From: Woeseiaceae bacterium
GTDB taxonomy: Bacteria > Pseudomonadota > Gammaproteobacteria > Steroidobacterales > Woeseiaceae
DNA length: 64,000 bases
Reading direction: 5' to 3'
Assembly: GCA_030065915.1 (NCBI GenBank)
Contig: JASJCQ010000001.1
Span: forward strand, 124,001 to 188,000
In this document: one piece after another, positions 54,970 to 64,000 of the stretch
How the letters are laid out: every line of letters begins with the position of its first letter
Numbering within the stretch: position 1 is the first letter of the stretch
Notes under the pieces: model-generated
What the model was told of the DNA's origin: nothing
Database searches by the model: none
The model's input: the letters and a program-made list of their open reading frames with translations, nothing else
Program-made: the position numbers and the translations under genes

Positions 54970-55923
54970 CTACTCCTGCCTGGATTCTTCTGCCGCACGC
55001 TCGCCGGCAGCGTAGCCGTAACGGCCACCATAGTAGTCAAAACCCGCCTCGTTGCGTGCCTGGTTGAGAACGACGTTGACGGCTTTGCCCTCTTCCATCA
55101 TTTCAATCGCGTTCAGCACTGCACTGCGCGGGGTCTTGTTGGCGCAGACGATGAGAACCACCTGCCCGACCAAAGTCGATAGCACTCTCGACTCGCTGGT
55201 GGGAAGCAGGGGTGACGAGTCAAAAATCACGACGCGATTTGGATCCTGAGCACTGACAGCCTTGATCAGGCGTTCCATCCTGTTGCTCGCGAACAGCTCA
55301 GTGACATGGCTATTCATCTTGCCGGCCGGGATCAACGACAGTCCATCGACATCGGTTTCCACTATGACGTCGGAAAGGTCATAGTCTGAATCTCGCTGCA
55401 GAATATCGGTAAGGCCCGGTTGCTCTTCGATCCCGAACAGCCTGGAAACATGGGCTTTCGCAACGTCTCCATCTATCAGGAGCACGGATCGATCCTGTTC
55501 ACTGGCGATACTCAAAGCAAGGTTGATACAGGAAAAGGTCTTGCCATCTCCAGGCAATGCGCTTGTGACCAGGATCACGTGACCGCCCTCTATCTTCGTT
55601 GCACGTTTTCCGAATGCATGCGCAATAAGGGGACGCTTGATCTGACGGAACTGATTTATGATCAGCTGCTCTTCGTCATCCGGGGCGATAAATCCTGCGT
55701 CCGTCAACGATTTCCGAGACACCTCGACCAACTTGGTCGAGACCGGCGTCTCGAGTGCTGCTATCTGGCGTGTTTCGTCGCCCAATAAGGCTTCAGGCGC
55801 CTCATCATCCCCCGGAACGTCCCGTTTATCGACCAGAACACCCAGCTGGGAGACGGCCCCAGGTGTCCTTGCCTTGTTACGAGAACTCTGGATCTCATTA
55901 ATGGCTTTCTGGATTTTACTCAT
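54970..55923 (-). CDS. XrtA-associated BY-type tyrosine autokinase
   Basis: Cytoplasmic ATPase/kinase of 317 residues. A long N-terminal linker leads to Walker A VTSALPGDGKTFSCINLA (near 130), Walker A' LLIDGDVAKAHVS and Walker B VVIFDSSPLLPTSES. The C-terminal Tyr cluster FDYYGGRYGY would be autophosphorylated. It pairs with the chain-length determinant encoded just upstream, which overlaps by four bases (ATGA). Together they control polymer length and secretion. Confidence 0.93.
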   Translation of the reverse strand: MSKIQKAINEIQSSRNKARTPGAVSQLGVLVDKRDVPGDDEAPEALLGDETRQIAALETPVSTKLVEVSRKSLTDAGFIAPDDEEQLIINQFRQIKRPLIAHAFGKRATKIEGGHVILVTSALPGDGKTFSCINLALSIASEQDRSVLLIDGDVAKAHVSRLFGIEEQPGLTDILQRDSDYDLSDVIVETDVDGLSLIPAGKMNSHVTELFASNRMERLIKAVSAQDPNRVVIFDSSPLLPTSESRVLSTLVGQVVLIVCANKTPRSAVLNAIEMMEEGKAVNVVLNQARNEAGFDYYGGRYGYAAGERAAEESRQE

Positions 55924-57503
55924 AGGGACGCAAGCTTCCGGACTTCAGAGCCAACTTCGACTCCGACTTCTCTAAATACGAGCAGCAAAACGACTGCTAC
56001 GAAGATCATTCCTGTCGCCGAGGCAAATACAAGCAGTTCCCGGCGCCGCTTGCTTCGATGTTGTGACTCCCAGGCCATGCTTACGCTACCCAGCACGGGC
56101 AAACCCGTGATTCGCCGCAGGCTGTTGCCATCGATAAAGACAGGCTTGAGCTGCTGCAGCAAGTACGCGATTGCGCCGCCGACACCGAGACCCGCCAATG
56201 TGACCAACAGAATCAGCTGGCTGCGCATGGGGGACACCGGATTTCGGCCGACATTTGGCGGCTCCATCGTCTCGAACGTGACGTTATCCCAGCCCAGGCG
56301 CTTACGCCGCAGTTTCTCCTGCTCGTATTTGGCGCGCATGTCGTTATAAACACTATTGATCTGATCGTAATCTCGTGTGAGCTCAGCAAGCTGCGCTTCG
56401 ATCTGCGGGATGACGTCGATCTTCGCCTGCAGGTCAGCAACTTGTGTCCGAGACGTGGCCAACCGTCCCTGCAGCTCGGCAATTTCAAGATTTACCGAGT
56501 TCAATGAGATCTGGAGCTGCTGATAGACGGGATTATTTGACGCTACGTTCCCGGAGCCGCCGGCTGCCGAAAGCTCTTCCAACTGCTTTTCGCGCTGAGC
56601 CCTCAGTTGTGCTAGTTGATCCCTCGCAGCGATGACATCCGGATGTTTTTCGGTGAAGCGCGTCAGCAATTCCTGGATAGTCGATTCGAAGACGCTTATC
56701 CTCTGTTCAAGTTCGGTTTTAGGAATGACTCCGCCCGACCCGCCTGGGTCACTCAGAATGGGCTCCTGACCGCGTAACTGCTGCTGCAGCGTATCTCGCT
56801 GGTTCAGCAACAGGCTCAGTTCTCCCTGAATTTCGCGATTCTGCGCCAGGGCATCCTGCAAGGTTTCGAAATAGCCTCGACCTTCGCCAGGAAGCAGTCC
56901 GACATTTTCGCGCCTGAAATCAGCAAGCTCTCGTTCGCGCTGCTGTAGCTGCGCGCGATAGTCGGCGATACCCGACTCGAGAAATTCGAGCGCGTCTTCC
57001 GAACCGCCCGTCCTGCCAGCCCCGATCTCCTCGCGAAACGTGTCGAGCACCTCATCGACTACCTTGAGACTCATTTGCGGATCGGTATCGCGGTACGAAA
57101 TCCGGAATATCGATCCGTCCTTGTTTCGTCTCGAGCGGGTGTTCACAGAATCGATATTGATTGCCAGCGCCAGACTATCGATTAGCGCTTGCTTCTCTTC
57201 TCTCGTCGTGGCCCTGAGATCGAGGTCCGTATTCCTGGCTACCTTCTCAAGCGATGGCGTCAGCAGCATACTCTGGCGAACCCGATCCACCAGTGAGCTG
57301 TCCTCTCCCCCCCCAACGGGCACGAGACTATCAAGACGTGATTTGCCGACGTAGAAGATCGCCTCGGACTCGTACTTGTTTGGCATCATAAAGACGACCG
57401 CCCAACCAACAAGGCACGTGACCCAGGCAATGCCCAGCGCTAACCAGCGGAAGCGCCACGCGCCTCGTAACTCTGAAATAACCTGTTCAATTAGCTCATG
57501 CAT
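55920..57503 (-). CDS. XrtA system polysaccharide chain-length determinant (Wzz/GNVR type)
   Basis: Inner-membrane protein of 527 residues. It has a first helix near residues 18-38 (ALGIAWVTCLVGWAVVFM), a long periplasmic region with coiled-coil segments (about 180-370), and two C-terminal hydrophobic segments around 430 and 490. The region PPNVGRNPVSPMRSQLILL is the conserved motif preceding the later helix. It acts with the tyrosine kinase to set chain length and drive export. It is 12 bp downstream of the export lipoprotein gene and overlaps the kinase gene by four bases. Confidence 0.93.
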   Translation of the reverse strand: MHELIEQVISELRGAWRFRWLALGIAWVTCLVGWAVVFMMPNKYESEAIFYVGKSRLDSLVPVGGGEDSSLVDRVRQSMLLTPSLEKVARNTDLDLRATTREEKQALIDSLALAINIDSVNTRSRRNKDGSIFRISYRDTDPQMSLKVVDEVLDTFREEIGAGRTGGSEDALEFLESGIADYRAQLQQRERELADFRRENVGLLPGEGRGYFETLQDALAQNREIQGELSLLLNQRDTLQQQLRGQEPILSDPGGSGGVIPKTELEQRISVFESTIQELLTRFTEKHPDVIAARDQLAQLRAQREKQLEELSAAGGSGNVASNNPVYQQLQISLNSVNLEIAELQGRLATSRTQVADLQAKIDVIPQIEAQLAELTRDYDQINSVYNDMRAKYEQEKLRRKRLGWDNVTFETMEPPNVGRNPVSPMRSQLILLVTLAGLGVGGAIAYLLQQLKPVFIDGNSLRRITGLPVLGSVSMAWESQHRSKRRRELLVFASATGMIFVAVVLLLVFREVGVEVGSEVRKLASL

Positions 57504-57515
57504 AGCTTGGAGATC

Positions 57516-58133
57516 CTAAAATCGGGCCTGCGGTACGATAATCACATCGCCGGGATACAGACGCACATTCTGGCTTACGTCTCCGTCTTCCATTAAGTTC
57601 TTAACCCGAACGCGGCATTCAGTGGCGCGCCCGTCGACCTGGCGAACGATTTTTGAACGGTTGCCTGCCGCAAATTCATCAAGCCCACCAACCGCCACCA
57701 TCACATCAAGCAGTCGCAATCCCTCACGATACGGCACTGACTGCTCACGCACTACGTTGCCAACTACCTGGATCTGGTTGGCCGAGCCCTGGCTCGCGAC
57801 AATAATGTTGACCTTCGGCGTGCGAAGGTACTCTGAAAGCTGGGTTTCGATTACTCGCGCCAGTTCCGTGGGCGTTCGGCCGACTGCAACAACGTCCTCC
57901 ACGAGCGGTATCGAAATTCGTCCGTCGGGCCGGACCGGTACCGTGGTCGAAATGTCGTCGTGGCGCCACACAAAGACCTGTAGCGAATCTCCCGCACCGA
58001 TTACGTATTCGGTCGTTACCGCCTCCAGCTCCGGGCAGTCGCCGGTCTTCTCCGGGCCCGTCCCTCCACACGCCGTCATGAAGACCGCAAGAATGGAGAT
58101 GATGACCGATGATTTGTTCGACGTTGAATACAT
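57516..58133 (-). CDS. XrtA system exopolysaccharide export lipoprotein (Wza-like)
   Basis: Protein of 205 residues. The lipobox LAVFMTAC near residue 22 gives an outer-membrane-directed lipoprotein, followed by a PES domain: EYVIGAGDSLQVFVWRHDDIS and VPVRPDGRISIPLVEDVVAVG, then an SLBB-type part with VQVVGNV and LYPGDVIIVPQARF at the end. It is much shorter than Wza but has the length seen in exosortase systems. It should form the outer-membrane export channel. It follows prsT after an 8-bp gap. Confidence 0.94.
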   Translation of the reverse strand: MYSTSNKSSVIISILAVFMTACGGTGPEKTGDCPELEAVTTEYVIGAGDSLQVFVWRHDDISTTVPVRPDGRISIPLVEDVVAVGRTPTELARVIETQLSEYLRTPKVNIIVASQGSANQIQVVGNVVREQSVPYREGLRLLDVMVAVGGLDEFAAGNRSKIVRQVDGRATECRVRVKNLMEDGDVSQNVRLYPGDVIIVPQARF

Positions 58134-58141
58134 TGTGTCTA

Positions 58142-60949
58142 CTATCCCTCAATCTCTGCCAGCAGGGCTTTTGCGTTATTGCGTTCGTCGAAGTCGTCCT
58201 CAACGTCGAGCAACGGCCGCAGAATATCGAGGCTGTCGGATGTGCGCCCAACCCGGTGCAAGACGTAAGCCAGATGATACTGAATGTTCCCGGAACGCGG
58301 TGACTTCTCGGCAGCCTCCTCAATGAGAACCAGGGCCTCCTCGAGATTGCCTTGTTTAACGAGGATCCATCCTAGCGTGTCGGCCACTGAGCCAATGTCC
58401 GGACGCAGCGTGTATGCTTTCCGCGCCAGCGGCTCAGCCTTGTCACTATCCCCCGATTCATTGTAAATCCACGCCAGGTTGTTCAACGCTGGCACGTTGT
58501 CGGGATCGCCGGCAAGCACCCTTTCATACAACGCGATCGCCTCCGCGGATACTCCGAGGCGGTCGTTCTCCTGCGCAAGGAAAAGAGCTGTCGTGGCGTC
58601 GTCCGGGTTCTCCGCCAGCCAGGCTTCCAGGGTTGCGGCGGCTCCATCACGCCCTGCCGAACGCGCCGCCTGAAATGCTCGAAGCGCCAGAACCGCAGAC
58701 GGCGAAACGTCGAATGCGTCGTTGTACAGATCGGCCGCTCTTGCAAAATCCTGCCCGGCAAAATAGATGTCGGCCTCAAGATTGATGGGTGTTGCGGACT
58801 CGGGGTAAAGCGACTTCAGATCAGCTGCGATCTCGAGCGCCGCATCGGTGTTGCCGGCACCCATTTCGATTAGTGCCAACGTCGCCCTTGAACGCAAGTC
58901 GTTCGGATCGATTTCAAGCGCTTTGCCAAGCGCCCGTCTAGCGTCCTCAGACTGACCGAGAGACAGGTGGGCCTGGGACAGCCTATACCAGGCGTTGATC
59001 GACCCCGGACTCAATTCTGTTGCTGCGTTCAAATACGGCAGGGCTTCGCGGCCTTTACCGACCGAGACCAGTATGTCGCCCACACCCAGTTGAATCGTCG
59101 CATTTCCTTCCGCCAGGCGCGCTGCTTCCTGCGCCGTTTGCTCGGCGCGCAGCCGATTGCCCTGACGCAGGTAAGACTTCGCCAGCATCAGCTGTGGCAG
59201 CGCAGCGTTGTCGCTGGCTTCGATGGCCTGCAGCAAGAGCTGCTGGCTCTTCTCGAAATCGCCATCGACTGCCGCGTAGTTCGCGAGACTGGTCAGGGCG
59301 GTCAGGTTGCCCGGGTCGAGCTTCAATACAGCGTCGAATGCGGCGATGGAAGCATCAGCGTCGCCGGAACCGGCCGCAACCCGCCCGACGCCGATACGCG
59401 CCGGAACATGGTTCTCGTCGATGGCTAGCGCCTCGGTGAAGCGTTGCTGCGCCTTGTCGAGGATACCCCGGCGTAGATAGATGTCACCAATCAGCGTCAA
59501 CGCCCGTACATCGTCGCTGAAATCCTCGGCGATCTGGTCAATGCGTGCCTCCGCCTCGTCGCTTCTATCGGACGCGATCAGTGCCAGCGCGATGACGAGA
59601 TCCTTCCCGAAACTGTCGGCATCGTCGGGTAAGGATTCGGCCAACGCGACGGCCTCCTCGGATCGCTGTGCCTGCAAATATGCAGCGGCCAGCGACAACC
59701 TGAGCTCCGTGTTTTCAGGCTCTTTCTCCACGGCCTCTTCGAGCAGGCGAACTGCTCGCTCTACTGAACCTGTCCGTATCAATGCGTTGCTCGCAAACAC
59801 TGTGAGCTGAGCATCGCGCTCAGTCGATTCGAGCAAAGGGCTAATCGTCTCGACAGCGGCACGCGGTTCGGCCATCTGCACTTGTGCTGCGGCCAGCAGA
59901 CGGCGAGCTGCGAGATTCTGCGGCGCACGTGCTACGACCTGGCTCAGTGCGCCTTCGGCAGTCACGTAGTTCTCGAGTGCAACCTGTACGGAGCCGTACA
60001 GGAACAATGCGGACAGGTTATTTGGCGAGACCGACAGTACCTGCTCGAGCTCATTCGCTGCCAGTTCGTAGTCTTCGCGAGCGGCTGCGAGACGTCCGCG
60101 CAGGAAGCGGGTCATCGGCGTCTGGCCGGCAATGTTGCCCAATGCACGGATCGTCTGTTCGGCCTCGTCAAGCTTGCCCTGTGACAACTGCGCGTCCGCA
60201 AGCCCCGACACCGCCGGCAATTCAACGATGCGGCTGGGCTCCGCACGTGCCGTCTCTGCTGCACGTCGAAGCGCTTCTTCCGCCGCTTCCAGCTTGCCGG
60301 CACGAAGGTCGACCACACCACGCAGCAACCAACCGGGCGAATAGTCGGAATGTTCGCTGGCGAGGCGATCCAGATAGACTCGCCCCTCATCGACCCGACC
60401 CTGAGCTACAAAGGCGCCGGCCATCCCCCAGAGAGCCTTGGGAGAATCGGGCGCGATGGCAAGCGCTTCGCCGAACACCTCCTCAGCCTGGAGCGAACTG
60501 CCGAGTCCCAGCAGCGCTTCACCGCGGAATAGAATCGCCTGCAGGTCAGAGATGCCTTCCAGACCAGAGGGCTCCGACAAGAGCTCTAAAACGCCAGCAA
60601 AGTTACCAACGGCGAGCTGGACCTCGTAGTACAACGCCATGTGCTCGGCCGCATCGGCACCCAAGTCCTGCGCGCGCCTCAATTCCTTCTCCGCGGACAG
60701 CGGATCCGCGAAGGCCAGAGACACCTTTGCCAGCAGCAGGCGGCCGTCGACGTTGTCCGGCGCATCCTGCAGCAGATTCTTGAGCGTTACTACCGCTGTT
60801 GCGTAGTCCTTCTCAGCAATCTGTTCACGAGCATCGGCCATTTGCTCCTCGGGCGACTTGCTGCAAGCAGACAGCAGCAGCACCGAACAGCCGAGCAGGC
60901 ACCATTGAAACAGTTTGCCCTGGCGTGGTCTGGATACTGCCTTGTTCAT
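58142..60949 (-). CDS. prsT: PEP-CTERM system TPR lipoprotein PrsT
   Basis: Protein of 935 residues. The lipobox VLLLSAC near residue 29 is followed by more than 20 tetratricopeptide-like repeats of 34 residues covering nearly all the protein. PrsT proteins are large TPR lipoproteins found with exosortase A and PrsK/PrsR. They probably scaffold components of secretion or assembly in the periplasm. ATG 60949 (MNKAVSRPRQGK) is preferred, with GGGAG nine bases upstream, so the frame to 61003 is too long. It is 22 bp downstream of xrtA. Confidence 0.93.
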   Translation of the reverse strand: MNKAVSRPRQGKLFQWCLLGCSVLLLSACSKSPEEQMADAREQIAEKDYATAVVTLKNLLQDAPDNVDGRLLLAKVSLAFADPLSAEKELRRAQDLGADAAEHMALYYEVQLAVGNFAGVLELLSEPSGLEGISDLQAILFRGEALLGLGSSLQAEEVFGEALAIAPDSPKALWGMAGAFVAQGRVDEGRVYLDRLASEHSDYSPGWLLRGVVDLRAGKLEAAEEALRRAAETARAEPSRIVELPAVSGLADAQLSQGKLDEAEQTIRALGNIAGQTPMTRFLRGRLAAAREDYELAANELEQVLSVSPNNLSALFLYGSVQVALENYVTAEGALSQVVARAPQNLAARRLLAAAQVQMAEPRAAVETISPLLESTERDAQLTVFASNALIRTGSVERAVRLLEEAVEKEPENTELRLSLAAAYLQAQRSEEAVALAESLPDDADSFGKDLVIALALIASDRSDEAEARIDQIAEDFSDDVRALTLIGDIYLRRGILDKAQQRFTEALAIDENHVPARIGVGRVAAGSGDADASIAAFDAVLKLDPGNLTALTSLANYAAVDGDFEKSQQLLLQAIEASDNAALPQLMLAKSYLRQGNRLRAEQTAQEAARLAEGNATIQLGVGDILVSVGKGREALPYLNAATELSPGSINAWYRLSQAHLSLGQSEDARRALGKALEIDPNDLRSRATLALIEMGAGNTDAALEIAADLKSLYPESATPINLEADIYFAGQDFARAADLYNDAFDVSPSAVLALRAFQAARSAGRDGAAATLEAWLAENPDDATTALFLAQENDRLGVSAEAIALYERVLAGDPDNVPALNNLAWIYNESGDSDKAEPLARKAYTLRPDIGSVADTLGWILVKQGNLEEALVLIEEAAEKSPRSGNIQYHLAYVLHRVGRTSDSLDILRPLLDVEDDFDERNNAKALLAEIEG

Positions 60950-60971
60950 TTGTCTGTTCTCCCTGTCCTGC

Positions 60972-62510
60972 TCATTTCGGCCCCGGCGTCGGCAGCGCTC
61001 CAATCAGAGACCTGTTGATTGCCGGAAACTCTTCTGACAGCAAGGTTCTCGCTTCGTTGCAGTCTCGAATCTCGCATACGGTACTAACGGCAATTGATCC
61101 CGATTGCTCGGCGCCGACCAGTGCCAGAAGACCAAGCCGTAGCTGGGTCTCCACCCCCTTGGATCGGCTCTCGCCGTCGACCAGGAAGTGATACCAGATC
61201 AGGCGACGAACACCCGTAGGATAGTCCGCCATTATCTCATGGATTTCCAGCGGCTCGCCGCTTGTTATCGTGCCAATTGCTGCAGCCGGTTTGTCATAAG
61301 ACACCCGGGCGTTCTTACCGGCGAGAGACGTGTAATAGCCGATGAGTTCGCGTCCCTGTGATTGCGTCTCATACCAGTTCACGTACACGTCCAGTTTGCG
61401 CCCATCCCTGCTGTAGCGGGCCTGCGCTTCACCGTCGGGATCAACGAATTGAGGCTTCCAGTCTTCCCGTTCTGCCGCGACTGGGAGCCAACCCTCGATA
61501 GATGGCAATTGAATCGCGACATCAGCCGTATCGTTGGTCAAGAGCCGGGCCCAGACCAGAACCGGCAGAGCAAGCAGTACACAAGCGTAGCCCGCAGGTG
61601 CAAGTCGAGATTTCCCGAACTTTCGTGGCGAATCGGCATGTTGGCTTTCTGCCGGCAAATCGGGCTCGAGACGCCGAGCTATGAGAAAGAACGGCACCAG
61701 CATGACCACGAAAAGAACCCAGCCGAACGTATAGTGATCGACCTGCACGAGGTAGGATTGCATGTCGGTCAGGTGACCGGCGACGATGACTACCGTAACT
61801 CTGATCCAGTTTACGGCGATTGACATCGCGGCCGCGATCGCGAGCAGCGCGACGGAATCTCTCGCGCGAACATAGTTTAAGTGGCCATAGACCGTCGCTA
61901 GCGTCAGTGCCACGATGAAGAAGTGAATACCGCTACAGCCGCCGGCGATTTCGAAGACACCCGCCGGAATCTGGACGAAATTGCCCTCGATAAATGCTGG
62001 CACGCCAATCGCTTTGAGGATCACCGATACGGCGGCGGTTGTCATGGATTGCAGCAACGGATTTATGACATCCCAGACCGGTATCGCAGAATAGAGCAGT
62101 AGCACAGGGACCAGGATGCGTGCGACCGTTTGCCAGCCTGAAACGGATAAGACCGCGCATATCAGTATCAGTGGCCACAGCACCGTGGCGCCGAGTGCGA
62201 TGTTGGCGGCGAACGCCCAGATCCAGCCAAAGAGCAGGCCCGCCAGAACGACAAAGGCAGGTATAGATGGCCGCTGCGGGGTAGCAGAGATCGCGTCTCG
62301 TTGTCGATACACGAGCCAGACAACCAGTAGCAAGATCAACACGCCTTGAGAATAGCGGTGACTGTCCGACCACTTGGGCCAGAGCAACATCAGTGTCGGG
62401 CTCAAAGCCAGCATGACGGCGAGTAACGTGCCTGCGACGATCAGCCAATGGCTGACAGCTGCCCGGCCCTCATCCGCAACAGCATTGTTGCCGTTCGATT
62501 GCTTCGTCAT
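60972..62510 (-). CDS. xrtA: exosortase A (XrtA/EpsH) with fused EpsI domain
   Basis: Inner-membrane transpeptidase-like protein of 512 residues that recognises and processes PEP-CTERM signals. The N-terminal half has about eight helices. The catalytic Cys lies in FEIAGGCSGIHFF (near 195), the Arg in AVNWIRVTVVIVAGH (near 238) and the His in VDHYTFGWVLF. The C-terminal part (about 310-510) is an EpsI-type periplasmic domain, a fusion usual for exosortase A. Its likely substrates in this window are the two PEP-CTERM proteins at 4.7-6.6 kb. The gene leads a minus-strand operon with prsT, export lipoprotein, chain-length determinant, kinase and outer-membrane protein. A CRP-like palindrome is about 140 bp upstream. 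Confidence 0.96.
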   Translation of the reverse strand: MTKQSNGNNAVADEGRAAVSHWLIVAGTLLAVMLALSPTLMLLWPKWSDSHRYSQGVLILLLVVWLVYRQRDAISATPQRPSIPAFVVLAGLLFGWIWAFAANIALGATVLWPLILICAVLSVSGWQTVARILVPVLLLYSAIPVWDVINPLLQSMTTAAVSVILKAIGVPAFIEGNFVQIPAGVFEIAGGCSGIHFFIVALTLATVYGHLNYVRARDSVALLAIAAAMSIAVNWIRVTVVIVAGHLTDMQSYLVQVDHYTFGWVLFVVMLVPFFLIARRLEPDLPAESQHADSPRKFGKSRLAPAGYACVLLALPVLVWARLLTNDTADVAIQLPSIEGWLPVAAEREDWKPQFVDPDGEAQARYSRDGRKLDVYVNWYETQSQGRELIGYYTSLAGKNARVSYDKPAAAIGTITSGEPLEIHEIMADYPTGVRRLIWYHFLVDGESRSKGVETQLRLGLLALVGAEQSGSIAVSTVCEIRDCNEARTLLSEEFPAINRSLIGALPTPGPK

Positions 62511-62651
62511 GCGACCCCGATGGGTACAACCTTAGAATTGTCCTTCCGGACGCCCGTGCTGATCCGGCCAGCCTGGATGCGCTGGCCAGTCAGCCAATGT
62601 TAGCCGGTCCGCGGGTCTTAGTGTCGCGTCCGGTATGATGGGCCGTCAAAG

Positions 62652-62667
62652 TGTGAACTGCGTCACA
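62652..62667. promoter_or_regulatory. CRP/Vfr-like palindrome upstream of the xrtA operon
   Basis: TGTGAACTGCGTCACA is a perfect TGTGA-N6-TCACA palindrome differing from the 6845 site in only two spacer bases. It lies between the end of prsK and the start of xrtA. A CRP-family regulator could activate the xrtA operon, but the promoter -10 on the minus strand is not clear. Confidence 0.55.
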
Positions 62668-62711
62668 AATCAACTCGGTACCGGCTCACTTCTCACCCAC
62701 CACGCGACGGG

Positions 62712-64000
62712 TCACACGGCGCGCGGCAGGCAGACCGTCATCGTCGTGCCAACACGCGCTGTGCTGTCGACGTCGAGGTGACCGTCCAGCTCGCGAACGT
62801 ATTCTCGAACCTGGTACGCACCGATGCCCATGCCGTCGACACCCTTGGTGCTTTCGAACGGCCTGAACAACTGTTCACGGATGAACGTGTCGTCCATGCC
62901 GTGTCCGTCGTCTTTCACCGAGACTTCAACAGTGGAACCGGTCGTACCAATGGAGATGTTGATATTACCCTGCTCGTCACATGCGTCCTGAGCGTTTCGA
63001 ATCAGATGCACGAAAATGGCCGAGAGCTTCTCATGATCCGCCCGAACGGCCACTTCACGGTCCAGCCCGGCGACGTTCGGCACCGGTTTCCGATCGCTGA
63101 CCTGCTCGATGACACTGCCGAGAACCTCGCCCACCGAAACACGCTTGCGCCTCTCTTTGCGATTGCGCTCGGCCAACTGCGCGATGAGACGGTTCATTCG
63201 ATTCACCGAATGCTCGATGGTTTCGAAAGCGTCGTCGACAAAGTCCGGATTGCGTTTGTGCTTGCTGGCGTTCTTGACGACCAGAGACTGCTGGGCCGCC
63301 AGGTTTTTGAGGTCGTGCATCAGAAATGCGGTGAGTCGACTGTAGGCCTGGAACTGCCGGCCCTCGGCGACGCGCTCGGCATCGAGTTGCTGGGCCAGAA
63401 GGCCTGCTACCTGGCGGCCGACGATCTTCAGCAGGTCCGTGTCCTCGAAATGCAGCGTCACAGGAGAGTCCTGGTCCAGCACGAGCAGACCGATCAGCGC
63501 CGTGTCCTGCAACAGCGGTACTACCAAACGCTGGTTGTCGCTCTCGAGCCATTCGGGCAACTCGAGTTCCCCGTAGATTCCACGGTCCGTTCGGTACTGG
63601 CGTGTGTCGATCACCCAGCTGGAGGACTCCAGGAACCTGACGACGCCATCGCCCGGCGCCACGCGGATTCCTTCAGGCAAAGGGCAGTGCCACGCGGCGA
63701 ACGGTAACATGGCGGAGGTCGGCCCCTCACGTTGCAGCAACAAGAATCCCGAGCGGCTGCTCATGATCAGGGCGGCCGCTTCAATGCTGCGCTCGCCCAT
63801 CGACCGCTCGGCTTTCGGGTCGTAGAGGATCCTGGACAGCCGCTGCCACTCCTCCCGGTAGTCGTAGCGATTTCTGAAGAAATGCTTGGCGAAGAACACG
63901 CGGACCTGCCGCCTCAACTGCTCCGAAAGCAACAGCGCCGCACCGCCGAGCACTGCCGCAAAAACGAGAATCGCGGCCAGTGCGCTTCCCAAGCTGCCGC
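62712..64000 (-). CDS. prsK: PEP-CTERM system histidine kinase PrsK (N-terminus outside window)
   Basis: The C-terminal 429 or so residues of a sensor kinase, open to the window edge with no stop; the TTG at 63992 is not a true start. A hydrophobic helix (ALAAILVFAAVLGGAALLLS) comes first, then a GAF domain (about 110-210), the phospho-acceptor box FLMHDLKNLAAQQSLVV, an N box HLIRNAQDACD, and G boxes DDGHGMDD and GMGIGAYQVREYVREL. Full PrsK proteins are about 690 residues with several N-terminal membrane helices, which would lie beyond the edge. Its partner is PrsR at 1.8 kb. It is the first visible gene upstream of the xrtA operon, 200 bp away. Confidence 0.9.
   Translation of the reverse strand, partial: GSLGSALAAILVFAAVLGGAALLLSEQLRRQVRVFFAKHFFRNRYDYREEWQRLSRILYDPKAERSMGERSIEAAALIMSSRSGFLLLQREGPTSAMLPFAAWHCPLPEGIRVAPGDGVVRFLESSSWVIDTRQYRTDRGIYGELELPEWLESDNQRLVVPLLQDTALIGLLVLDQDSPVTLHFEDTDLLKIVGRQVAGLLAQQLDAERVAEGRQFQAYSRLTAFLMHDLKNLAAQQSLVVKNASKHKRNPDFVDDAFETIEHSVNRMNRLIAQLAERNRKERRKRVSVGEVLGSVIEQVSDRKPVPNVAGLDREVAVRADHEKLSAIFVHLIRNAQDACDEQGNINISIGTTGSTVEVSVKDDGHGMDDTFIREQLFRPFESTKGVDGMGIGAYQVREYVRELDGHLDVDSTARVGTTMTVCLPRAV

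Noticed and set aside
55922-55940. Riboswitch-like string GGGACGCAAGCTTCCGG
   Set aside because: It resembles the c-di-GMP aptamer core but lacks one base, has no P2/P3 context, and encodes the C-terminus of the chain-length determinant. I treat it as coincidence.

Overview
The window looks like a gammaproteobacterial chromosome segment of moderate GC content. The indicators are a GlrR/QseF-type regulator, a gltX-tRNA-Ala-tRNA-Glu block and an exosortase A (XrtA)/PEP-CTERM system. A marine or sediment lineage would fit, but I cannot place it more precisely. I see no insertion sequence, phage or CRISPR array. Most of the window is an extracellular-matrix (exopolysaccharide plus PEP-CTERM protein) region with several layers of regulation.

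Layout. 1-3.2 kb: end of a QseG-like gene, glrR, and the convergent prsR, which encodes the sigma-54 activator of PEP-CTERM genes. 3.3-4.3 kb: Fur-box-preceded bfd and bfr. 4.6-6.6 kb: two divergent PEP-CTERM protein genes, each with a sigma-54 (-24/-12) promoter and a matched upstream element that may be the PrsR site. 6.8-10.4 kb: two convergent paralogous lipoprotein genes (Ig-like plus FN3 domains), each preceded by a class I cyclic-di-GMP (GEMM-I) riboswitch. 11.3-15.1 kb: sulfotransferase, GMC oxidoreductase, NAD-dependent epimerase. 15.1-16.8 kb: tRNA-Glu, tRNA-Ala, gltX. 17-25 kb: a pair of polyprenyl-type GT2 enzymes, then an FAD-dependent GlpD-like gene, GT4, deacetylase, wecB and a flippase-like membrane protein. 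25.5-30.5 kb: methyltransferase, thiamine-diphosphate enzyme, FemAB-like acyltransferase and ATP-grasp ligase. 31-51.3 kb: glycosyltransferases, an acyltransferase, asparagine synthase, a second sulfotransferase, two secreted proteins with likely carbohydrate-binding or lyase folds, a polymerase/ligase and Wzx. 51.4-62.5 kb: the XrtA core (deacetylase, FemAB-like protein, outer-membrane protein, BY-kinase, chain-length determinant, export lipoprotein, prsT, xrtA). 62.7 kb to the edge: the C-terminal part of prsK.

How the parts fit. XrtA processes PEP-CTERM proteins, and the polysaccharide genes make, modify (sulfation, acylation, deacetylation, possibly amidation) and export a surface polymer. 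PrsK and PrsR, normally partners, sit at opposite ends of the window. Three signals appear to converge on surface structures: PrsK/PrsR with sigma-54 for PEP-CTERM proteins, c-di-GMP riboswitches for the paired lipoproteins, and a recurrent CRP/Vfr-like palindrome upstream of the riboswitch gene, a beta-helix gene and the xrtA operon. No initiating undecaprenyl-phosphate sugar-phosphate transferase is visible, so assembly probably also needs genes outside the window.
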